The translations under genes and the position numbers were made by a program. Source: Proteiniphilum sp. (GTDB lineage: Bacteria; Bacteroidota; Bacteroidia; Bacteroidales; Dysgonomonadaceae). Taken from it: 55,463 nt of DNA. The DNA lies in assembly GCA_011620695.1 (NCBI GenBank), contig WOYT01000137.1, positions 1 through 55,463 of the forward strand. The letters are read 5' to 3'. Below the pieces are notes generated by a model, which was given only the letters and a program-made list of their open reading frames with translations, was not told where the DNA came from and did not search any database. Shown one piece after another: positions 1 through 8,501 of the stretch (position 1 is its first letter; the number at the start of each line of letters is the position of its first letter).

Positions 1-53
<53 letters not shown>

Positions 54-146
54 AAGAATAGTTCTACTCCTCCCAAACTACTACCGCAGGTATATTCCCA
101 ATCCGGAACTTTCACCCACGAAGCTGTTTCCGCTTTTAAGCAACTG

Positions 147-154
147 CAAATGTA
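147..154 (-). promoter_or_regulatory. Bacteroidetes-type -7 element (TACATTTG) upstream of tRNA-Gly
   Basis: Reverse complement TACATTTG matches TAnnTTTG, about 90 nt upstream of the tRNA. Confidence 0.45.
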
Positions 155-230
155 AATATGTTTATCCGGTTTTCAAAGCATTTTCTCCCATATTTTGGGA
201 GCATGGTGCCAAAAGAGAACGTGTCAGCAA

Positions 231-1442
231 CTATTCGGCTACTCCTGCAAGCTCCTCCCGTGCCGTCTTCATCGCCAGCTTCTTGGCATAGCCGATGAAG
301 AAGCCGGTAAAAAGCAGGTTGAGACACATCGCCAACACAGAGATGACCAGAAATACGCCACTCATTTGATAACCGATGGCAATGAAGAGCACCCCTGCAC
401 CCACCTCGCCACGGGTAAACATACCAACAGAGACGGCAAGTCGTTCATCCAGCTTCCTGTCGCGATAAAAGGCCAACGGGAAGAGCTTGCCAAGATTGGA
501 GATGATGGTCACGATGAACACATGGAATGCAATGGCTCCCCAGGGCAGCATCGGCAGCTGTGAAATGCGCGAGGATGAGTTCTCAGCGGCCGCCACAAAG
601 TCGATCCCCAGGAAGAGAGGCATGCTCAACCCTACAAGAATCATAAAGAGATATGAGATGGCGTCGGCGACCCGCACATCGGTTTTGGCCGGTTCCACTG
701 AATGGTCGGTTTTCATGATCACACCCAGAATAAAGGCCGGAAGCAGGATCTCGATATGAATGCTGCCATTCTCACCGTAGAAGTGTTTCGAGATCAGGTA
801 GATGGCATGAATCACGACAAAAAGAAGAAATGAGAAGAATAGAATCGCCTTCCAGTCGTGACGAAACCCGTAACTGTTCATCTTCTTCCATCCCAGCCAG
901 ATCAGTAGAACCGCCACTGCCAGGATCACAAACATCTGCCAACGCATGCCGATCATCATTATCTGGAGAGGGATCATCAGCAGGATCGTATCCAGATCAT
1001 CAAAGATAGCCAGCACCTGCACCTTTTTATAGACCCAGGTGTAACGCAACCCTGCAGCCGTCAGCATGGTAAAGAGGATGCCAGCAGAGGTGGGTGCCGC
1101 ATATCGGCTCAAGAGAAAAGTCTCTTTCCAGACATCAACGTTCTTCCAGATCTGCAGCTCCTGCGGGGCAACGACAAAGATATAGTAGAGTGCCACCAGT
1201 ATCCATGGAATGGCGGCCGCACCCATCGCCACGAAATAGTCGACAGTATAGCTGCGCCACTGGTTCTTGTTGATCTCGAACTCACGTCCCACATTGATCA
1301 TGATGAAGGCGAGCGAGATGTAGAGCAGACTGTCTGTCACCGACTTGAACGCCTCAAAGTGATCTCCCAGCAAATGCGGTACAATCTGCGATAAAATAAA
1401 ACCTATAACCAGTAAAAAAGAAAAAAAATAGACTTTTCTCAT
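231..1442 (-). CDS. Cation:proton antiporter (Na+/H+ antiporter-like membrane protein)
   Basis: Multi-TM ORF 231..1508; likely start MRKVYFFSF at 1442; TAACTTTG -7 element at 1506-1513 just upstream. Confidence 0.75.
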   Translation of the reverse strand: MRKVYFFSFLLVIGFILSQIVPHLLGDHFEAFKSVTDSLLYISLAFIMINVGREFEINKNQWRSYTVDYFVAMGAAAIPWILVALYYIFVVAPQELQIWKNVDVWKETFLLSRYAAPTSAGILFTMLTAAGLRYTWVYKKVQVLAIFDDLDTILLMIPLQIMMIGMRWQMFVILAVAVLLIWLGWKKMNSYGFRHDWKAILFFSFLLFVVIHAIYLISKHFYGENGSIHIEILLPAFILGVIMKTDHSVEPAKTDVRVADAISYLFMILVGLSMPLFLGIDFVAAAENSSSRISQLPMLPWGAIAFHVFIVTIISNLGKLFPLAFYRDRKLDERLAVSVGMFTRGEVGAGVLFIAIGYQMSGVFLVISVLAMCLNLLFTGFFIGYAKKLAMKTAREELAGVAE

Positions 1443-1583
1443 CCAACAAGTGTTATGAGTAAGTGTGTGATAATCCTTAAAAAAACCTAACAACGAATCG
1501 GGAGACAAAGTTACAAAAAGATAACTTTTTTTACCAATTAAGGTTGTTAAATAATCTTTTTGTCACAACTCCTGTTCAAACGG

Positions 1584-2036
1584 TCAGTTGATGATCTGGA
1601 AGGTACCATTCTGCAGGTCAATCACCCGGTAGATTTGAAGCGGTTCGGTAGCAGGTCCCGACTCGGGGGTTCCCAATCCAAAAATTGTTCTGAAGATCGA
1701 GCCACAGTGAGAACATCTCGCTGTTCCATTGCTATCCGGTTCCACGCGTACCTCTTTACTGTCTTCAAAGGGACAACAGCAATCATAGGCATAAAGCATG
1801 CCTTCAGCTCCGGTGACCACCAAAAGTCCGGCGTAGCCCATCCGGTCATCATTCCGCCTACGATCCTCATCGGTATAAACCTTGAATGCCAACAGATTGT
1901 TCAATTCATGATCAGCCCCATTGAGGTTGATGATGAAGTTGACCCTCGCATAGGGTATGGTGTTGCGATAGGCCTCCTCACCACAGGAGAGAACCATGGC
2001 CAAAAGAAGAAAAGTGGCAAAAAGTTTTTTAGTCAT
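1584..2036 (-). CDS. Putative lipoprotein with Rieske-like fold
   Basis: Lipobox-like LLLAMVLSC; CCCPFED...CSHCGSIF...GPATEPLQIYRV resembles the Rieske motif layout. Confidence 0.65.
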   Translation of the reverse strand: MTKKLFATFLLLAMVLSCGEEAYRNTIPYARVNFIINLNGADHELNNLLAFKVYTDEDRRRNDDRMGYAGLLVVTGAEGMLYAYDCCCPFEDSKEVRVEPDSNGTARCSHCGSIFRTIFGLGTPESGPATEPLQIYRVIDLQNGTFQIIN

Positions 2037-2066
2037 CCCCGCATATTGGATTTCATAAAACAATCG

Positions 2067-3035
2067 CTATTCCAATGTAGCACCATCGAGAATCTCATCA
2101 ATCAGCGAGAGTTCATCTTGTGTAAAAGCAAGATTTTCCAGTGCTTTCAGGTTATCTTTCAGCTGATCCACATTGCGTGATCCGACAATAAGAGAGGTGA
2201 CCCGCTCATCACGCAGGGCCCAGGCCAGCGCCATCTCAGCCATGCTCTGCCCGCGTGCGGCAGCCAGCTCGTTCAGTCTGGACACCTTCTCCACCAGCAT
2301 CGGAGAGACCTGCTCTCTTTTCAGAAATCCCGCGGGATCCGCGGCACGCGAATATTCCGGAATACCATGGAGATACTTGTTGGTGAGCAATCCCTGTGCC
2401 AGTGGCGAGAAAGCGATGAACCCTGATCCGAACTCGCGGGTCACCTCAAGGATCTCCCGCTCCGGCTGACGGTTGAACATGCTATACTTATCCTGGAAGA
2501 TGAGACAAGGTACATCCCGTTCAGCAAGGTAACGCATTGCCCGGCGTGCCTCTGCTGGGGGATACTTTGACAAACCCACATAGAGCGCTTTCCCGGCGCG
2601 GACGATGTCTGCCAGCGCCTGCATGGTCTCCTCCACAGGCGTGTAGGGATCGTAACGGTGTGAGTAGAAGATATCGAAATAGTCCAGCCCCGTTCGTTTG
2701 AGGCTCTGATCAATACTGGCCATCAGGTACTTCCTCGAGGAGCCGTCACCATAGGGACCCTCCCACATCAGATGTCCTGCTTTAGAAGAGATGATCATCT
2801 CATCGCGATGTGAGGAGAGATGCTCTTTCAGTATCCGGCCGAAATTACTCTCTGCCGATCCCGGGGGAGGACCATAGTTGTTGGCCAGGTCGAAGTGAGT
2901 CACCCCCTGTTCGAAAGCATAAAAAATCATCTCACGTGCAGTGTCGTAATCATCTGCAAATCCGAAGTTGTGCCACAGCCCCAGTGATATACGGGGAAGT
3001 TGCAGTCCGCTTTTTCCGCAATAGGTATATTCCAT
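2067..3035 (-). CDS. Aldo/keto reductase
   Basis: MEYTYCGKSGLQLPRISLGLWHNFG..., FDLANNYGPPPGSAE, IIVGSRNVDQL; YghZ-like AKR. Confidence 0.9.
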   Translation of the reverse strand: MEYTYCGKSGLQLPRISLGLWHNFGFADDYDTAREMIFYAFEQGVTHFDLANNYGPPPGSAESNFGRILKEHLSSHRDEMIISSKAGHLMWEGPYGDGSSRKYLMASIDQSLKRTGLDYFDIFYSHRYDPYTPVEETMQALADIVRAGKALYVGLSKYPPAEARRAMRYLAERDVPCLIFQDKYSMFNRQPEREILEVTREFGSGFIAFSPLAQGLLTNKYLHGIPEYSRAADPAGFLKREQVSPMLVEKVSRLNELAAARGQSMAEMALAWALRDERVTSLIVGSRNVDQLKDNLKALENLAFTQDELSLIDEILDGATLE

Positions 3036-3059
3036 TTTATTCGTTATTTAAGTTGTTCG

Positions 3060-4925
3060 TTACTGCATTTTCTTTTCAATCTCCATGTCAGAGAGTACGT
3101 TGACCACTTTCAGTCCATCAGGTGTATAGCCAGGTATCCGTGATGCAAACAGCTCACTCACCACCAGCAGCATCTCTTCCGAGGTGAGTACCCGCCCATA
3201 GGGGATTGCCGTCATCCGCGCCATTGAGAGCGCCAGTGCTTCACGCAGTTCATCTTTTACATCATTACCCGTATGCATGCTACTGTCGATCATCGCCCGG
3301 ATCAACTGTGCCGGGTCGGCATTACCAATCCCGGACGGTACCCCCTGAATTCCAAAACTGTGATTCCCCAGGGGGCTCAGTTCGAAACCCAGCGCTTCCA
3401 GATCTTCCTGAATGGAAGGGAGTGCTGCGGCTTCAGCAGCAGATAGCTCAAGTACTTCCGGGAAGAGCACCCTTTGCGAGACACACTTGCGGTTGATGAT
3501 TTGTTCCAGGTATCTGTCGAAGAGGATTCGCACATGTGCCCTGTGCTGATCGATGATCATCAACCCCGATTTCACTGAAGTCAGGATATAGCGCTGCTTA
3601 TATTGATAATGCTCCGGGAAGAGGTCACTCTCCGGTATATTTTGTTTGTCACCTGCCTGTGTGAACAGGTTTCCCAGTGAATGCTCCTGATCCTCCCCTG
3701 TGGGACCTGTGGGAGACTCAACCTCTTTCTGATTCTCTTTCTCATTCTCAAAATCCCGATAAAGCTGTTCCCATCCAAGGGAAGAGGGTTTGGTTTGGGA
3801 TGAAGCTGACGAGGTCTGATGAAAAGGGTTGTAGCTGGGATCCAGATTCACCCTGGGCATTGTTGAGCTGTGTGAGGGATCAAAGAGCGGTATCTCGGGG
3901 GCATCGCTCCGGTCAAAATCGATGCTGGGCATGGCATTGAACTTGCCCAGCGACTCCCTTATTGTCACCAGCAGGATCTGCCAGAGTGCCTGTTCATTTT
4001 CGAATTTCACCTCGGTCTTGGTGGGATGAATGTTCACATCAATCGTCCCCGGATCCACCTGGAAGTAGATGAAATAACCTGGTTTCTCATTCGCCGCAAT
4101 CAATGGCTCAAAAGCTTGCATGACCGCCCTGTGGAAATAGGGGTGACGGATGAAACGGTTGTTGACGAAAAAAAACTGACTGGCCCGTCCCTTTTTGGCA
4201 AACTCCGGACGCGCTACATAACCATAGATCTTTCCCAGAGTGGTCTCTTCATCGATCTCGATCAACTGCTGGTTGATCCCCTTACCTTCCAGTTGCACGA
4301 TTCGCTGCCGCAGGTTTGTTTTCGGCAGATGGAGCGTCTCCACCTCATTCTCCACCAGGGTGAATTCAATGTCAGGGTTCACCAGCACGATCCTTTCGAT
4401 CTCGGTGAAGATGTTGCGTCGCTCCGTTTCATTCGACTTCAGAAACTTCCGTCGTGCCGGTACGTTGAAAAAGATATTCTTCACGGTTATGGAGGTACCG
4501 GCAGCACAGGAGAGAAACTCCTGCTTTTCCAGCCTGGAACCGCTGATGAGCAGAGAGCTGCCTAACTCATCCTCCTGGCGACGGCTCTTCACCTCCACCT
4601 GTGAGATGGCGGCAATAGAGGGAAGCGCTTCTCCCCTGAATCCCATGGTAGTAAGAGCGAAGAGATCGTCTGCACTGCGAATCTTAGAGGTGGCATGCCG
4701 CTCAAAAGCCATCCGCAGATCGGTAGCCGACATTCCCTTGCCATTGTCGATCACCTGAACGAAGGTACGACCCGCATCCTTGATGTGAATGCGGATCTGG
4801 GTGGCTCCCGCATCAAGGGCGTTCTCCACCAGCTCTTTCACAACGGATGCAGGACGCTGAATCACTTCGCCGGCAGCGATCTGGTTGGCAATGGCGTCGG
4901 GAAGCAGATGTATAATGTCAGCCAT
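3060..4925 (-). CDS. mutL: DNA mismatch repair protein MutL
   Basis: LPDAIANQIAAGEVIQRPASVVKELVENALDAGA...DNGKGM...TMGFRGEALPSIAAIS GHKL ATPase motifs. Confidence 0.97.
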   Translation of the reverse strand: MADIIHLLPDAIANQIAAGEVIQRPASVVKELVENALDAGATQIRIHIKDAGRTFVQVIDNGKGMSATDLRMAFERHATSKIRSADDLFALTTMGFRGEALPSIAAISQVEVKSRRQEDELGSSLLISGSRLEKQEFLSCAAGTSITVKNIFFNVPARRKFLKSNETERRNIFTEIERIVLVNPDIEFTLVENEVETLHLPKTNLRQRIVQLEGKGINQQLIEIDEETTLGKIYGYVARPEFAKKGRASQFFFVNNRFIRHPYFHRAVMQAFEPLIAANEKPGYFIYFQVDPGTIDVNIHPTKTEVKFENEQALWQILLVTIRESLGKFNAMPSIDFDRSDAPEIPLFDPSHSSTMPRVNLDPSYNPFHQTSSASSQTKPSSLGWEQLYRDFENEKENQKEVESPTGPTGEDQEHSLGNLFTQAGDKQNIPESDLFPEHYQYKQRYILTSVKSGLMIIDQHRAHVRILFDRYLEQIINRKCVSQRVLFPEVLELSAAEAAALPSIQEDLEALGFELSPLGNHSFGIQGVPSGIGNADPAQLIRAMIDSSMHTGNDVKDELREALALSMARMTAIPYGRVLTSEEMLLVVSELFASRIPGYTPDGLKVVNVLSDMEIEKKMQ

Positions 4926-4943
4926 AGGTGAATCAGTTTTGAA

Positions 4944-5267
4944 CTAACGGAGGATCCAGAAGTAGAAGAGGGCAAACAGCAGAACAATGATCAAGATGAG
5001 CACCAGATTGTTCGACAGGAAAGAGCCTCTGCCGGCAGACTCCTTCTCTTTGCGCTTCCTGAGGTGATGTGTCTGAGAAATGAACTCCTCTTTAAATGCC
5101 TTTGGTTCCACTTTCGGCTCCTCCTGGATTACCCCCATCTCCTTTTTAATTTCAAGGATCCGGTTTTCCAGCCTTTTTTTGCGTTCCTCCGCCTCCTCGT
5201 TGTAGAGGATGGGGGTATAACCGAATTTGCGGGGTTTTCTGTTATTGTAAAAGAAGAATGTAGCCAT
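4944..5267 (-). CDS. Small tail-anchored hypothetical protein
   Basis: MATFFFYNNRKPRKFGYTPILYNEEAEERKKRLENRI..., C-terminal TM NNLVLILIIVLLFALFYFWILR; sits between OstA-like and mutL. Confidence 0.7.
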   Translation of the reverse strand: MATFFFYNNRKPRKFGYTPILYNEEAEERKKRLENRILEIKKEMGVIQEEPKVEPKAFKEEFISQTHHLRKRKEKESAGRGSFLSNNLVLILIIVLLFALFYFWILR

Positions 5268-5333
5268 AGACGAATGCATGTTGTTTGATACAAAGATAGG
5301 GGATCGGTACCGCAATGACAAATGCTGATCCCG

Positions 5334-6953
5334 TTAAAGGGTGATATCCTCCCGCTGAAAACGTCGTGGACGCTGATCGGGAGCTTCCGAGGCTCTGCGC
5401 TCATTGCTGCGGAAGATGTCATCCGGACCGGTGGGGCGCAGGTAATCGAGCCAGACAAAGCCCTCCAGGCGGGAATCCCCCTCACTGAGTAGCGGCAGAG
5501 GAGTGGTTACAGCTGTGGTCGTGGACCAGAGTTTCAGCCGCTTGATCTGGTTGTTTTCAATATCCATCGATAGATAGGGGCTCTCAGTCTTATTGAGCCC
5601 GATGATGGTGCTATCTTTTTGCAGAAGATAGTACAATGATTGTGCATTACCCTCCACCAGGACATGATAGAGCTTCCCATCGCGAAAGTAGGCGGTCATG
5701 TTCCGGCCGCTGAGCTGGTTGTACTGCCCCTCTATTCTTCTGTCCTGAACGGCAAAAGCATAATCTCTGACTACAGCTTTCTCCAGGGTGGAGTCGTTCA
5801 GAAACAGATCGATCCGGTCACCGAGAATCTGGTTGTTCTCGTTCCACAGTACCGGATTACCCGTGAGATAGACCATCGAGTCGCGTGAAGAGTAGTGCAG
5901 CGAATCGCAGAGACCCTGTATGTCGGAGCGGTAAAAGCGCACCTCATAGTAGGCTCTGATGTCGCGGAAAGTGGAATCGGTTTTCATCACCAGGGTGTCA
6001 CCGTGAATAAACAGGCTCTCTTCCTGCGAGTAATCGATGGCGAATGCTGAGTCAGTAGCCATTCCATACTCTGTCTGCTCATTGTAGAAACCATAATTAC
6101 CCTGCAGGATCGCCTTTTGGGCTTTGTCCTCCAGATACATATTCCCAAACACCTCACCCTCACCGCTCAGCCGGTTGTAGAGGATGGTGTCACCAATCAA
6201 CACCTTGGTTCCGTCCTTGCTGTAAACCTCCGAGCGATCCAGCAACCGGGCATCTTCGGTGACCGTATGATACCACCCTTTGCTGGTGTGCACATAACCA
6301 CTATCCGAGACAATGCGTGAGGGCCCCAGGATATCGGCATACTTCGACTCGGTATTGTACTTGAGTGTATCGGCATAGATGATGTAATCTTCGTTGACCA
6401 GCTTTACACTATCACTGAAGAGCGCCTCCTTGGTATCCGGGGCATATTGTCCCCAGAATGAGGTGAGTTCATTCTCTTCATCCACCAGCATCCCCCCCTC
6501 GAAGTAATAACCCAGGTTCGCTACACGGTCGTAGTCGAGGCTGTCGGTGAAGAGTGTCACATTCCTGTCTTCCATCCTGATGTTGTTGCGCAGTCGCGCC
6601 AGCTGGCTTTGGCCATCGTAATGGAGGTAATCGCCATAGATAAAGATGGTGTCGCCCTGCTCCATCCGCACGTTGCTGAAAGCCTCGAAGGTGTTGGACT
6701 GCTGAAAGAGGTAGGCACTGTCGCAATACATAAAAGCTCCCTCGTGAAAGAAAACCACATTCCCGGTGAGGATTTCAGCATCAAAACCAGGACGCTTGCT
6801 CCAGAGATCGGCCTGTCGAAGTTCAACGATCTTTGTATCATCGGGTGATGGCTGTTGACCCATGGCAGAGGCCATAATGGCGAAAAGCACACCCAAAAGA
6901 AGCATGCTTTCCCGTAACCGATGTCTGATCTCAATGTTCATTTTCCGGAACAA
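5334..6953 (-). CDS. OstA-like (LptA/LptD N-terminal-like) protein
   Basis: Repeated beta-rich segments (LTGNVVFFHEGAFMYCDSAYLF..., VFLTGNPVLW) with N-terminal signal sequence. Confidence 0.85.
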   Translation of the reverse strand: MFRKMNIEIRHRLRESMLLLGVLFAIMASAMGQQPSPDDTKIVELRQADLWSKRPGFDAEILTGNVVFFHEGAFMYCDSAYLFQQSNTFEAFSNVRMEQGDTIFIYGDYLHYDGQSQLARLRNNIRMEDRNVTLFTDSLDYDRVANLGYYFEGGMLVDEENELTSFWGQYAPDTKEALFSDSVKLVNEDYIIYADTLKYNTESKYADILGPSRIVSDSGYVHTSKGWYHTVTEDARLLDRSEVYSKDGTKVLIGDTILYNRLSGEGEVFGNMYLEDKAQKAILQGNYGFYNEQTEYGMATDSAFAIDYSQEESLFIHGDTLVMKTDSTFRDIRAYYEVRFYRSDIQGLCDSLHYSSRDSMVYLTGNPVLWNENNQILGDRIDLFLNDSTLEKAVVRDYAFAVQDRRIEGQYNQLSGRNMTAYFRDGKLYHVLVEGNAQSLYYLLQKDSTIIGLNKTESPYLSMDIENNQIKRLKLWSTTTAVTTPLPLLSEGDSRLEGFVWLDYLRPTGPDDIFRSNERRASEAPDQRPRRFQREDITL

Positions 6954-6959
6954 AGGCTG

Positions 6960-8324
6960 TTATTTCAACCAGCCCTTATATTTCAGCTCGCATCCCTGCC
7001 AGGCAGGATCGATACGGACATAGGTCTGTTCAATTTTCTTTTGCAGCCACTCATCTACCAGTTTCTGCTGTCTTGCATTCTCAGCCATCTGCTTGATGAT
7101 CTGGTAGTCATTGTTGATGTTGGCCCGGTGCCCTTCGTGACGGGCAGTGATCCGGATCATGGCTGCTACCTGTCGCCCCTTATCGTTCAGCATGATGAAC
7201 GGCTCGGAGATCTCTCCCTCTTTCATCTCTCCCGCTACTTTTGCGATATCCTGGTTCAACTCATTCAGTGCGAAACGTGGCGTGCCGGCATTGACACTTC
7301 GAGGGGTATTGTTCACCATTATCCCCTTGTTGTTACGTGTTTCCTTGTCGGAAGAGAAGTAGGTGGCTGCTTCATCGAAAGTAATTTTATTCTGCATGAT
7401 GCCACTGCGAATAGAGTCGAGACGGACCAGTGCCGTATCGAGTGCCTCCTGCGGCACACGTGGTTTGAGCAGGATATGGCGGAAGTTGCCCATGTCTCCC
7501 CTGCGTTCAATCAATTGAATGATATGAAATCCATATTCCGTTTCAACTATATTGGACACCTTCTTTGGATCATTCAGTGCAAAGGCCACATTGGCAAACT
7601 CTGGCACCAGTTGTGAACGACTCATGAAACCCAGCTCTCCCCCCCTCATGGCTGAGGGATCTTCCGAGTGGAGCAGCGCGAGTGTGGAGAACTCTCTCTC
7701 ACCACTGTTAATCTGTTCGGTAAACTCCCTCAGACGTGCTTTCACCTTGTCGATCTCCTCCAGTGGAATCTTTGGCTCCACCGTGATGATCTGCACCTCC
7801 AGTGTGGTCTGGATAAAGGGCAGGCTATCCTGCGGCAGGCTGTTGTAGTACTTCCTGATTTCAGAGGGGGTAAGCTGAATATTCCCAAAATGTTTCTGCT
7901 GTACCCCTTCAATCAGTTGCTGCTCGCGGATCTGTTCGCGCAGATCCTCCCTGATGGCGGCAATGCTCTTGCCGTAATACTCCTCGAGACGCTCCACCGA
8001 TCCGGTGGATGCAATGTACTCATTAACCAGGTATTCCACCTGGCGGTTTACATTGGCCTCCTGCACTTCGATACTGTCGAGCTTGGCCTGGTCCAGGAAA
8101 AGCTTGCGTACAGCCAGTTGTTCCGGAATAAAGCAATAGGGATCCCCTTCGATGCGCTGGTTCTGCATCAGGATCTCTTTCCGGTATTCTTCCACCTCCG
8201 ATTTGAGGATCGCCTCATCACCTACCACCCAAACGATTTCATCGATCACGTTGTTTTGTGATAGCGCCGGCAGGACTACCGTGAGCGCAGCAAGAAAGAA
8301 CAATATCTGCAAGGTATATTTCAT
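6960..8324 (-). CDS. SurA-like periplasmic peptidylprolyl isomerase
   Basis: Signal peptide; parvulin domains (EREFSTLALLHSEDPSAMRGGELGFMSRSQLVPEFANVAF). Confidence 0.9.
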   Translation of the reverse strand: MKYTLQILFFLAALTVVLPALSQNNVIDEIVWVVGDEAILKSEVEEYRKEILMQNQRIEGDPYCFIPEQLAVRKLFLDQAKLDSIEVQEANVNRQVEYLVNEYIASTGSVERLEEYYGKSIAAIREDLREQIREQQLIEGVQQKHFGNIQLTPSEIRKYYNSLPQDSLPFIQTTLEVQIITVEPKIPLEEIDKVKARLREFTEQINSGEREFSTLALLHSEDPSAMRGGELGFMSRSQLVPEFANVAFALNDPKKVSNIVETEYGFHIIQLIERRGDMGNFRHILLKPRVPQEALDTALVRLDSIRSGIMQNKITFDEAATYFSSDKETRNNKGIMVNNTPRSVNAGTPRFALNELNQDIAKVAGEMKEGEISEPFIMLNDKGRQVAAMIRITARHEGHRANINNDYQIIKQMAENARQQKLVDEWLQKKIEQTYVRIDPAWQGCELKYKGWLK

Positions 8325-8447
8325 AGAATCATCTGTTGATAAAAGCAATGTAAAAGTAGTGATAATCCGCTAAGCAACAAAATAGATTGATGGTTAAAAG
8401 TAGTTATAAGGATGCTACTGCTCTGAAATCTTCGCCGGTTTGTGAAA

Positions 8448-8476
8448 CAAAAGGAGACGCTCCACCGAACGTCTCC
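8448..8476 (-). terminator. Intrinsic terminator of ppdK
   Basis: Stem GGAGACG/CGTCTCC (8453-8459 / 8470-8476) followed on the minus strand by TTTTG. Confidence 0.7.
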
Positions 8477-8501
8477 TCACTCATATCCTGAATCAGGCTC
8501 C

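Noticed and set aside
1560-2180. 206-aa plus-strand ORF
   Set aside because: Antisense to the Rieske-like lipoprotein and the aldo/keto reductase end; no motif.
8334-8342. DnaA-box-like TGTTGATAA near surA
   Set aside because: Single isolated near-match; expected by chance in 55 kb.
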